Below are positions 1 through 5,830 of a DNA stretch of 6,314 nucleotides, one piece after another (within the stretch, counting starts at the first letter, position 1; the number at the start of each line of letters is the position of its first letter). Where the stretch lies: contig JAJYFX010000116.1 in the NCBI GenBank assembly GCA_021785315.1, forward strand, positions 1-6,314. Direction: 5' to 3'. The notes under the pieces are model-generated. The model did not search any database. It worked only from the letters and a program-made list of their open reading frames with translations, and had not been told where the DNA came from. Origin of the DNA: Actinomycetes bacterium (GTDB lineage Bacteria; Actinomycetota; Acidimicrobiia; Acidimicrobiales; Acidimicrobiaceae). The position numbers and the translations under genes are program-made.

Positions 1-123
1 GTGGGTTCCGCGTTGGTCATGCTTGCGACGGGCGCTCCAGGCCTGACGGTGCCCACGGAACAGCTTTGGCGAACCTTAAATGGCGGGATCACATGGAGGG
101 GGCCGGTTTCGTTTTCCGGCTAA
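1..123 (+). CDS. Possible C-terminal end of an Asp-box (BNR) repeat protein, partial
   Basis: Reading frame 1 is open from the first base of the window to a TAA at 121-123, giving 40 residues. The tail contains LWRTLNGGITW, which resembles an Asp-box (pattern S/T-x-D/N-x-G-x-x-W) as found in sialidase-like and YCF48-like beta-propellers, often in the consensus form TDGGKTW. A terminal Asp-box strand just before the stop would suit the end of such a propeller. The rest of the gene would lie left of the window. The evidence is one short motif and an open frame of only 40 codons, so chance is a real alternative. The longer overlapping frames between 66 and 386 show no family resemblance, and the minus-strand ones run into the dehydrogenase. 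Confidence 0.3.
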   Translation: MGSALVMLATGAPGLTVPTEQLWRTLNGGITWRGPVSFSG

Positions 124-204
124 ATTTCAGGTCGAATCTATGCTTATTCCGGATGGATGCCAAGCTGATCAACCGGTCAATAGCCGGGGTGGCCTTGGGG
201 GGTT

Positions 205-222
205 TGCCCGGAATGCCGGGCA
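205..222 (+). other. Perfect 7-bp hairpin upstream of the alcohol dehydrogenase
   Basis: TGCCCGG (205-211) and CCGGGCA (216-222) are exactly complementary around an AATG loop, giving a stable GC-rich stem 88 bp before the dehydrogenase start. No run of T follows on the plus strand, so it is not a standard intrinsic terminator. It could end the upstream gene with help, act in the leader of the dehydrogenase mRNA, or be a protein-binding dyad. The 124-310 stretch shows no convincing sigma-70 promoter. Confidence 0.4.
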
Positions 223-297
223 TGAAAGCAGTGGCGGTCATAGAATGCCGGTGCTGATATTGTCGCTTTGGAGCACACAGTTCCGTGAAGCTGTCGG

Positions 298-304
298 AAG
301 GAGG
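298..304 (+). promoter_or_regulatory. Strong ribosome binding site of the alcohol dehydrogenase
   Basis: AAGGAGG lies six bases before the ATG at 311. This near-perfect Shine-Dalgarno sequence with ideal spacing fixes the start of the dehydrogenase. Confidence 0.8.
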
Positions 305-310
305 CATTGA

Positions 311-1309
311 ATGCGTGCCTGGATAGTGAGTCAGCCTGGCCCGATAGATGGGCATCCCCTGGAATTAATTGAAAGAGACGATCCACGGCCCGGACCTGGC
401 CAGATACTCGTAAAAGTACACGCCTGTGGGGTATGCCGGACTGACCTTCACCTGGCAGAAGGGGACCTAGTTCCTAGGCGCTCAGGAGTTATTCCAGGTC
501 ACGAGATAGTTGGCTTAGTTGAGGCGGCGGGTGAGAATGTCACAAGGTTCAAAATCGGTGATCGAATCGGGATCGCTTGGTTGGGGAAGACCTGCGGCCA
601 TTGCAGGTATTGCACGAGCGGTTCGGAGAACCTATGCGCTTCTTCGCGCTACACGGGTTGGGATGAAGACGGCGGCTTTGGCGAATATGCGGTAGCCGAT
701 CAAGACTATGCCTATTCCCTACCCGAGGAGCTATCAGACCAACAGGCCGCTCCGCTGTTGTGTTCGGGGATAATCGGCTTTCGATCACTTATGCGCGCAG
801 AGCTGCCAAAAGGCGGGCGGCTCGGAATCTACGGTTTCGGCGCTTCAGCTCATCTCGCAATGCAGGTAGCGCTTTTTCAAGGTGCGCGGGTTCACGTTAT
901 AACGCGGTCCGCCGAGGCGCGCGATGCAGCCATGCAGATGGGAGCCGCTTCAGCAGGAGAGTTGGTTCCACCGGAACCACTTGACGCGGCCATCCTCTTC
1001 GCGCCGGTGGGAACATTGGTGCCTCCCATTATGGAGGCTCTTGATCGCGGGGGCACACTCGCCATAGCCGGGATCCATCTCAGTGATATTCCGTCCCTCG
1101 ATTATGACAAGCATGTTTTTCAGGAAAAGACGCTGCGGAGCGTCACGGCTAATACCAGAGCTGACGGTGAAGCCTTCTTGGAGTTGGCTGCTCGAATGCC
1201 AATCAAGGTGACTACCGTTCCGTATGGCTTTGAGCAAGCGGACCTGGCACTTGCCGATCTCGCCCACGATCGCTTTACGGGTGCGGCGGTGCTAACGATG
1301 GGCGGCTAA
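311..1309 (+). CDS. Zinc-dependent alcohol dehydrogenase (MDR family)
   Basis: A cytosolic NAD(P)-dependent dehydrogenase expected to interconvert alcohols and aldehydes; the substrate cannot be read from sequence. The 332 residues match the usual length of this branch of medium-chain dehydrogenases. The N-terminal GroES-like domain carries the catalytic-zinc ligands C42 (in CGVCRTDLH), H64 (in PGHEIVG) and, further on, C151 (in LLCSG). The structural-zinc lobe has C95, C98, C101 and C109 in [15 protein letters not shown], so both zinc sites look intact. The Rossmann domain begins at [10 protein letters not shown] (172-181), where the third glycine of GxGxxG is replaced by alanine. From memory, this variant is typical of the AdhP-like subgroup often annotated 'zinc-binding alcohol dehydrogenase family protein'. 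The start is set by AAGGAGG six bases upstream. The gene stands alone on its strand and converges with the MATE gene. Hand-counted GC is about 53-68% in sampled blocks, the highest in the window. The family assignment is secure. Confidence 0.95.
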   Translation: MRAWIVSQPGPIDGHPLELIERDDPRPGPGQILVKVHACGVCRTDLHLAEGDLVPRRSGVIPGHEIVGLVEAAGENVTRFKIGDRIGIAWLGKTCGHCRYCTSGSENLCASSRYTGWDEDGGFGEYAVADQDYAYSLPEELSDQQAAPLLCSGIIGFRSLMRAELPKGGRLGIYGFGASAHLAMQVALFQGARVHVITRSAEARDAAMQMGAASAGELVPPEPLDAAILFAPVGTLVPPIMEALDRGGTLAIAGIHLSDIPSLDYDKHVFQEKTLRSVTANTRADGEAFLELAARMPIKVTTVPYGFEQADLALADLAHDRFTGAAVLTMGG

Positions 1310-1438
1310 ACGCATAATTTGGCAATCGGCTAAGTCTGCGCCTCAAAGTGTGCAGGCAAAGATTCGCGGCTTTAACCGGGGATGCAAAGAGCGGCAATGG
1401 GGATCGTGTGCTCGCGGTTGCGGTGACAATTGGCTGGT

Positions 1439-1470
1439 TGCCGCGTTGCCTGTAACGGCAGTTCTTCTTT
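1439..1470 (+). terminator. Weak terminator-like hairpin between convergent genes
   Basis: TGCC + GTT (1439-1442, 1445-1447) can pair with AAC + GGCA (1454-1460), leaving a two-base bulge and a six-base loop. The T-rich tract GTTCTTCTTT (1461-1470) follows. It sits in the 159-bp gap between the stop of the dehydrogenase and the convergent stop of the MATE gene, where a terminator is expected. The stem is imperfect and the tract is interrupted, so this is a tentative call. The rest of 1310-1438 shows nothing else recognisable. Confidence 0.3.
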
Positions 1471-2848
1471 AATCAGGTTTGGCTCCGTTAGGTTGGACAT
1501 GGGAGGCCAAAAGTTTCTTCCACGCCACCAATGACGTTATACCGCGCACAATCAGCCACGACCCAAAGATTATCCAGACATCAGCGACGCTAAGGGAAGA
1601 TCCTAGGACAATGAACAGGAGCAGAGCGAACAAAGCAGCTGTCGCGAACGATATCAGCATTATTGTGCGCAGCAGATGGAAGCGCTGAAATCCGCCCACG
1701 AGGCCGTCGATGACGAAGCTGAGGGCTGTAATAGGCATCGCCGCACCTGCGAAGGCTACCGAGGTACGGGCAGGTCCAGATATGGAAGGAATATTGGTGA
1801 ACAGTCCCGCTAATGGTCCTCGGGCCAAGATAACAACGAGTGCTAAGCCAATCCCTCCGATCCAGCCGATGTGTACCATGCGGGAAGTCCAATGCTTCAT
1901 CCGACGCAACTGGCCAGTGGCCAGCCATTCTCCGACGAGAATCTGGGCCGGCACCGCAATCGCATCGAAGGAAAGGCCAAAAACGAGCCAAACCTGTTGC
2001 CCAACCTGAAAGGAGTCCAAAACCTCGGGCGTGCCTTGGGATGCGACAAATACCGATCCTGAGAGAGCGCCAACGAGGGCGAATGTCCGAACCGCAAGCG
2101 CTGCTCCAGCGGAGAAGAATTCACGAAAGAAAGCGAGAACTTTGCCTGCCAAGCCAGCGAATGCCCCCGGATAGCGCAGAGTCCAAACGATGACAGTTGC
2201 GCCGACTATTTCAGCGATGTCTGTGCCTAATGCGGACCCGGCCACAGAAAGGTGCGCGCCGAAGACGAGCACTGCTTCAAGCGCTATGTTTACACCGACA
2301 TTCAACGCCGTCACGGTGAGGACTTTGCTCGTCCGGCCGATACCGGTGAGGAACATGTTTCCAGCCTGAAAGATTAGCAGAGCCGGTATGCCGATGGAGG
2401 CAAGCTGGAGATACTCCGTCGTAGATCTTGCAACCGATGGAGAATGGGTTAGCACAGGCGCCACAAAGGGGGCTGCAGCAGCAAAGAGAATTCCTAACGC
2501 TACGCCGAAGACACCCATTGCGGCAGCTGAGGATATCCCAAGGTTGTTTCGAGAATGCAGATCTCCGGCACCTTGGTAAAAAGCCGCACGGGAGGTTATT
2601 GCAAATCCCACCGAGGTAAATGGGAGCACCCAGAAGTTCAAGAAACCCATCGCTAGCGCCAGGGCAGCCAAAGGAATTTTGCCGACGTGGCCCATTATTG
2701 CCGAGTCCGTAGCTGCATAGATGGGAGACAAGAGGACGCTTCCCAAAGAGGGGAGGCCAAGGCTGATGATCCGCCTCCAGGTAGGATCCGAAAAATACTC
2801 ATATAGCAATTCGTGCAATGCGCGATGCGGTGTTCCTTTGTCTGCCAT
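1469..2848 (-). CDS. MATE family multidrug/toxin efflux transporter
   Basis: An inner-membrane exporter expected to expel cationic or other amphiphilic compounds in exchange for H+ or Na+. The protein has 459 residues, normal for MATE transporters. Hydrophobic segments fit the usual 12 helices as two bundles of six, roughly at residues 28-46, 58-82, 104-133, 146-168, 175-197, 204-223, 250-270, 284-305, 325-343, 366-386, 396-417 and 423-443. The first helix ends in YAATDSAIMGHVG, the typical MATE opening, with an Asp (D48) where DinF-type members carry a functional acidic residue. The stretch AQILVGEWLATGQ (301-313) matches the conserved loop after helix 8. I would place it nearer the DinF branch than NorM, with moderate confidence. 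The start at 2848 has only a weak GGAA five bases upstream, but the N-terminus has normal length before helix 1. The gene is monocistronic, and no promoter is obvious upstream. Substrate unknown. Confidence 0.93.
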   Translation of the reverse strand: MADKGTPHRALHELLYEYFSDPTWRRIISLGLPSLGSVLLSPIYAATDSAIMGHVGKIPLAALALAMGFLNFWVLPFTSVGFAITSRAAFYQGAGDLHSRNNLGISSAAAMGVFGVALGILFAAAAPFVAPVLTHSPSVARSTTEYLQLASIGIPALLIFQAGNMFLTGIGRTSKVLTVTALNVGVNIALEAVLVFGAHLSVAGSALGTDIAEIVGATVIVWTLRYPGAFAGLAGKVLAFFREFFSAGAALAVRTFALVGALSGSVFVASQGTPEVLDSFQVGQQVWLVFGLSFDAIAVPAQILVGEWLATGQLRRMKHWTSRMVHIGWIGGIGLALVVILARGPLAGLFTNIPSISGPARTSVAFAGAAMPITALSFVIDGLVGGFQRFHLLRTIMLISFATAALFALLLFIVLGSSLSVADVWIIFGSWLIVRGITSLVAWKKLLASHVQPNGAKPD

Positions 2849-2954
2849 TTACGTTCCGTCGAGACCATGGAGCTGGCAGATTATTGTGCAAGGCCAGCTG
2901 AGACAGGCGGAAAGGAAAATATCAGGAAAACCTGAGGCGAATAGCCATTTTTGC

Positions 2955-2996
2955 TTGACAATACACAGGCATGTATCGATTCGCTCTTCGAATCGA
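2955..2996 (+). promoter_or_regulatory. TTGACA hexamer followed by two adjacent dyads (possible orphan operator)
   Basis: TTGACA (2955-2960) is a perfect -35 hexamer. It is followed at once by ATACA-N6-TGTAT (2961-2976), an exact dyad. Then TCGATTCG-CTCTT-CGAATCGA (2976-2996) is an exact 8-bp dyad with a five-base loop, sharing T2976 with the first. Dyads of this size and position are typical of operators for dimeric repressors such as TetR or MarR families. No good -10 lies 16-18 bp downstream of TTGACA, and no plus-strand gene follows for about 430 bp. The site could instead act on the MATE gene, whose start is about 110 bp away on the other strand. Which protein binds, if any, cannot be told. 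Confidence 0.4.
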
Positions 2997-3348
2997 CGGC
3001 TTGCCAGGTTTTTTGCATTGATCTTGTGCATGTTGAGTGGGTTCAGCTCGGTCAGTTGACGGGTCTTCTAGCACCAGAGTGGTATTTGCGGATTACATAT
3101 TCAATTTAAGGGCAGGTGGAGAAAAGATCGGCCAAGAGGACTGGTAGCGCCCTTGATCTAGCGAGCATTTGGAATTGGACTGAATTGTCATCCAACTTAG
3201 GGTCGTTTATTTGCCAGCTGCACAGTACTGCAGGACGACAGCCGTCCGCGCCGGAGAGGGATAACAGATGATGAGAATTTTGGCATTCAAAACTCTAAGT
3301 TTGCGAAAAAGGCGAGTGTCGATCTTGCCGTTCCACGGCATGCAGAGC

Positions 3349-3378
3349 TTGACGTACCACCTTTTGGTGTCCTACGAT
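3349..3378 (+). promoter_or_regulatory. Sigma-70-type promoter of the ArsR-SRPBCC gene
   Basis: TTGACG (3349-3354) matches the -35 consensus at five of six bases. TACGAT (3373-3378) matches the -10 at four of six, including the key TA at the start and AT at the end. The spacer is 18 bp. The predicted transcription start is near 3385, giving a leader of about 40 bases. The left arm of the inverted repeat fills the spacer and the right arm covers the predicted start, so promoter and operator fit together. Confidence 0.55.
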
Positions 3379-3400
3379 TATTCGGACACCAAAAGGTGTC
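3358..3400 (+). promoter_or_regulatory. Operator: perfect 15-bp inverted repeat with a nested dyad in each arm
   Basis: The arms 3358-3372 (CACCTTTTGGTGTCC) and 3384-3398 (GGACACCAAAAGGTG) are exact reverse complements with an 11-base loop. Each arm is itself a dyad: CACC-TTTT-GGTG (3358-3369) and GACACC-AAAA-GGTGTC (3385-3400). Their centres are 29 bp apart. The arrangement looks like two binding sites for a winged-helix dimer, one in the -35/-10 spacer and one over the transcription start. The gene immediately downstream encodes an ArsR-type repressor, so autorepression is the natural inference. A transcript starting near 3385 would lack the left arm, so an RNA hairpin is less likely than a DNA operator. 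Confidence 0.7.
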
Positions 3401-3424
3401 GGTTTGGAAGCATGAGGCACAGAG

Positions 3425-4162
3425 ATGGCACTGAGTAATGGGTCTCCAACGCGAGATGTTTACAAAGCAATTGCCGATCCAACTCGAAGGAAACTCATCC
3501 AGCTGTTGTCAGATTCTGAAGAATATCCTTTTCATGTATTGACGTCTCAGTTTCGGATGGGGCGAACCGCCGTTTCCAAGCATTTAGCAATCTTGAAAGA
3601 TGCTGATCTCGTAAGCGATCGAAGAGTTGGAAGAGAGACAAGATACAGGCTGAACCCTGGTCCGTTGAAACAGGTTCAGGACTGGTTATCTCATTATGAA
3701 AAGTTCTGGAAGCAACGAATCGTGATATTGGATCACCTATTGCAGGAGGAGGCAAACATGGGTAAGAATATTTCGCTGGAATTTGAGTTGAAGAGCTCAA
3801 TCGAGCGCGTCTGGGTTGCGCTGACCGAATCGAAGACTCTGGCGAGGTGGGTATATAAGAATGACTTCAAACCGGTAGTGGGACATAAATTTCAGTTTCG
3901 GGCGGAGCCATCTCAGTGGTGGGACGGGATTATCAACGGTGAGGTCCTCGAAGTAGCTGAGCCTGACCGCTTGTCATACACCTGGGAAAGCGGAGGCGAA
4001 AACACAGTTGTCGTCTGGACTTTGCGCCAGGCCGATGACGGAATCACGTTTCTCCATCTCGAACACACAGGATTTGAAGCAGATCAGTCATTTAGCGGTG
4101 CATCCTATGGATGGCCAAGAATGGTTGGCGAACTCGGAAACTTGCTGTCAGAAGGGCAATGA
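3425..4162 (+). CDS. ArsR-type HTH repressor fused to an SRPBCC/AHSA1 domain
   Basis: A 245-residue cytosolic protein with two domains. Residues about 10-100 form an ArsR/SmtB winged helix: AIADPTRRKLIQLL is the classic first helix, GRTAVSKHLAILKDADLV (46-63) the helix-turn-helix, and VSDRRVGRETRYRL the beta-wing. Residues about 112-245 form an SRPBCC (START-like, AHSA1 branch) fold, with LEFELKSSIERVWVALTESKTLARWV at its start, WWDG in the middle and the closing helix at GWPRMVGELGNLL. The protein has no cysteine at all and lacks the ELCVC metal site, so it is not a thiol metal sensor. The SRPBCC cavity probably binds a hydrophobic ligand that alters DNA binding (inference). GAGG (3414-3417) precedes the ATG by seven bases. 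The upstream operator suggests autoregulation. Hand-counted GC is about 45% in 3421-3780 and 52% in 3781-4140, lower than the dehydrogenase, which hints at separate ancestry. The two domains are often encoded by separate adjacent genes in other bacteria. Confidence 0.9.
   Translation: MALSNGSPTRDVYKAIADPTRRKLIQLLSDSEEYPFHVLTSQFRMGRTAVSKHLAILKDADLVSDRRVGRETRYRLNPGPLKQVQDWLSHYEKFWKQRIVILDHLLQEEANMGKNISLEFELKSSIERVWVALTESKTLARWVYKNDFKPVVGHKFQFRAEPSQWWDGIINGEVLEVAEPDRLSYTWESGGENTVVVWTLRQADDGITFLHLEHTGFEADQSFSGASYGWPRMVGELGNLLSEGQ
3744..3760 (+). promoter_or_regulatory. Internal ribosome binding site and ATG at the domain boundary
   Basis: AGGAGGAGG (3744-3752) lies five bases before an in-frame ATG (3758-3760), which is Met112, exactly where the SRPBCC domain begins. 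This Shine-Dalgarno is much stronger than the GAGG of the full-length start. Translation from here would give a free 134-residue SRPBCC protein (3758-4162) of normal AHSA1-domain length. Either the site is active and the locus makes two products, or it is a relic of a former two-gene arrangement now read through as a fusion. Confidence 0.5.
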
Positions 4163-4991
4163 TCGGTTAGCTCCGGTTTCAGGTTCTAGATCGAATTTGG
4201 CTTCGCCTTATGGTTTATTCCCGGAACGCGTGGCTGATTGAATTTGTGATCGGTGATTACCGAGGTTGCTAAATATCATTTGGACCAGGAATATTTGGCG
4301 GAGCTCGATACGGGTTGACGTCTGGCGAACGAACTCGCTGTTTCGATGGTGATGTTGTTGATTTTCCTATCCTCAAAATTATTGCCGAATGCACAGCATG
4401 GCCAAGCGGAAGGCGGCAGCCCCATTTTGTGGAGGAAATGACATAGGGTGGCAGCTGACGAGGTTATCAAGTACCGACCTGGCGAATTTGGAGAGAAAGC
4501 TATTGACGGCGTTACGAATGAAGGTCGAAATCGAATCCTTGTCAGCCCCAGGGAAAACTTGCTTGTCCAACGTGAGCCAGACCAGCTAGGCCCTGGCGAA
4601 ATCTGAGGTTCCCTTGGCTGCCTAACATCTCAAATGACAAACTGCTGCTGCAGTATGCGGTATGTAGTGAATCGGAAATTCGCGCCTTACAAAATGCGAA
4701 GTAGTCAGCCTTCGCTCCTTAGGCGGCGTCTTAGGCAGTTATTCGTATCGCTGTCGTTGCTGTTTTATTGTTCAAGGCGGGATACGTAGCTGTGACCCTC
4801 TCGCCTGCTGACGCCACGCCAGGTATTTTGGTTCCACAACGAGCATCGCGCCAGAGGAGTACTTGAGCCAGCCAACGAGACCGCCGAATGTGTGGCGTAT
4901 TTATGGCGTGACGTACCTGTGCCGGAACTCCAGCAGTGAAAACGGGGCCACCAGGTCAGGTTGTTGATAACGCTGCGGAGTAGGTTGCAGA
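4163..4991. other. 829-bp stretch without a convincing gene
   Basis: Lies between the convergent stops of the ArsR-SRPBCC gene and the ABC permease gene. Open frames here are all short (66 codons or fewer, apart from one minus-strand frame that is mostly antisense and overlaps the permease end) and show no family resemblance. One plus frame starting at 4262 reads plausibly protein-like in three pieces broken by stops at about 4313 and 4436, the last (GTG at 4448) running 52 residues after a GGAGG. This could be an eroded gene, but I recognise no family. A small hairpin TCGGT-GATT-ACCGA lies at 4250-4263 without a T-run. The more structured part, 4618-4738, is listed separately. Confidence 0.5.
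4618..4738. repeat. Non-coding block bounded by inverted 8-mers, with internal hairpins
   Basis: CTGCCTAA (4618-4625) and TTAGGCAG (4731-4738) are exact reverse complements and enclose about 105 bases. Inside lie ACTGC-TGCT-GCAGT (4641-4654) and GCGAAG-N8-CTTCGC (4696-4715). CTTAGGC also occurs twice in direct orientation (4718-4724 and 4730-4736). The block could be a small folded RNA, a dispersed repeat unit or a remnant of a mobile element. Short inverted 8-mers at this spacing also arise by chance, so confidence is low. Confidence 0.25.
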
Positions 4992-5819
4992 TCAAGTAGC
5001 CTTTCGGTAGGCCCTGACTGCTAGAGGTACGAAAACTGCGATTATGCCGGCAAGCCAGACTCCGCTTTGCCATGCATGAAGAGTGAGTGGCCCGCCGAGA
5101 GCCAAGGAGCGCATCTCGTCTATCACGATCGTTACGGGCTGGTTGTTTGCAAAGGCTTGGAGCCAGCCTGGCATCGACTGGACTGGTACGAAGGCTGCGC
5201 TGACAAATGTGAGTGGGAAAAGCCAGACCAGGCCGAACGAGCCGACAGACTCCTCGTCCTTGATGGCAAGTCCTACGAATGCGCTCACGGTGCAGATTGT
5301 AACTCCGAACACCACGCCCAGGATAAGCATCAGAATTCCTGGGAGAAATCCATTGCTAAACCGAAAGCCCACTAAATATCCAACGCCAAGGATCACCAAA
5401 ACGGTCACCGCCAGGCGAATAGCATCACCCACGAGACGGCCAAGCAGAACTGCTGAGCGTGCCATGGGCATCGCGCGAAAGCGATCAATTACACCTTTTT
5501 GGAGTTGTCTAGCCAGAGCGATCGCCGTGCCAAATGATGCGAATGCGGCTGACTGGGCGATGATCCCAGGCATGAGGAAGCTGACATAGCCGCCCGGCAC
5601 TTTCACCGAAATCGCACCACCGAAGACGTAGCGGAACAGCAGCACGAACATGACGGGTTGAATAATTGTGAAAAAGATGAATGCCGGATTTCTAACCCAA
5701 ACTCGGAGATCCCTGAGCGTCAAGGTTATGGTGTCGGATAGCCCGAGCTTGAATCGCCTAGATCGTGAAGGGTTCGGTAGATCCAGTGCCACGAGAGTCT
5801 GGGTATTGGTAACTGTCAT
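4992..5819 (-). CDS. ABC-2 type transporter permease, DrrB-like
   Basis: Membrane subunit of an ATP-driven exporter; pairs with the ATPase encoded just upstream on the same strand. The 275 residues suit the DrrB/ABC-2 family. A cytosolic N-terminus of about 45 residues is followed by six hydrophobic segments at roughly 47-67, 82-104, 129-151, 159-186, 193-213 and 251-271. Family hallmarks are RNPAFIFFTIIQPVMF at the first helix, the loop QLQKGVIDRFRAMPMARSAV after the second, and the re-entrant FVPVQSMPGWLQAFANNQPVT before the last helix. Members export drugs such as anthracyclines, or lipids and polysaccharide precursors; this one's substrate is unknown. The start is fixed by AGGAG five bases upstream, and the 11-bp gap from the ATPase stop indicates one operon. 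No terminator is obvious after its stop. Confidence 0.93.
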   Translation of the reverse strand: MTVTNTQTLVALDLPNPSRSRRFKLGLSDTITLTLRDLRVWVRNPAFIFFTIIQPVMFVLLFRYVFGGAISVKVPGGYVSFLMPGIIAQSAAFASFGTAIALARQLQKGVIDRFRAMPMARSAVLLGRLVGDAIRLAVTVLVILGVGYLVGFRFSNGFLPGILMLILGVVFGVTICTVSAFVGLAIKDEESVGSFGLVWLFPLTFVSAAFVPVQSMPGWLQAFANNQPVTIVIDEMRSLALGGPLTLHAWQSGVWLAGIIAVFVPLAVRAYRKAT

Positions 5820-5824
5820 ACGAT

Positions 5825-5829
5825 CTCCT
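5825..5829 (-). promoter_or_regulatory. Ribosome binding site of the ABC permease
   Basis: Reading the minus strand, AGGAG stands five bases before the ATG at 5819 and fills the short gap after the ATPase stop codon. It supports translation of both genes from one mRNA. Confidence 0.7.
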
Positions 5830-5830
5830 A

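Larger units (their letters stand above)
2849..3424. other. Intergenic regulatory region, no convincing gene
   Basis: This 576-bp stretch separates the divergent starts of the MATE gene (-) and the ArsR-SRPBCC gene (+). It holds two adjacent dyads near 2961-2996 and the promoter-operator at 3349-3400, described separately. Between about 3000 and 3345 I see no recognisable protein remnant in any plus-strand frame and no tRNA-like fold. A 56-codon frame at 3268-3438 has a passable Shine-Dalgarno but reads through the operator and is not believed. No clear sigma-70 promoter for the MATE gene was found on the minus strand. Confidence 0.6.

Noticed and set aside
1590..2193. Several frames of 99-133 residues within the MATE gene on both strands
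   Set aside because: The MATE frame is continuous over 459 codons with matching family motifs and helices; the others are shadows without motifs.
2849..3031. 60-residue minus-strand frame ending directly against the MATE start (TAA then ATG)
   Set aside because: No Shine-Dalgarno, no recognisable motif, and it spans the perfect dyads at 2961-2996. The abutting stop and start are probably chance.
3056..3088. TTGACG (3056) with a downstream TATTTG as a second promoter
   Set aside because: The spacing is about 21 bp, too long for sigma-70, and no gene follows directly.
3268..3438. 56-codon plus-strand frame starting ATGATG behind GGAGAGGG and ending inside the start of the ArsR gene
   Set aside because: Its second half is simply the promoter-operator read as protein, its composition is unlike a real small protein, and the -35/-10 elements lie within it. 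A leader peptide cannot be fully excluded.
4765..5073. 102-residue minus-strand frame overlapping the end of the ABC permease
   Set aside because: Its N-terminal quarter is an out-of-frame shadow of the permease; the remainder has low-complexity, Ser/Trp/Arg-rich content and no domain.
5067..5589. Long plus-strand frames (102 and 168 residues) opposite the ABC permease
   Set aside because: They lie wholly antisense to a well-supported membrane protein gene and have the Thr/Arg/Pro-rich composition usual for such shadows.
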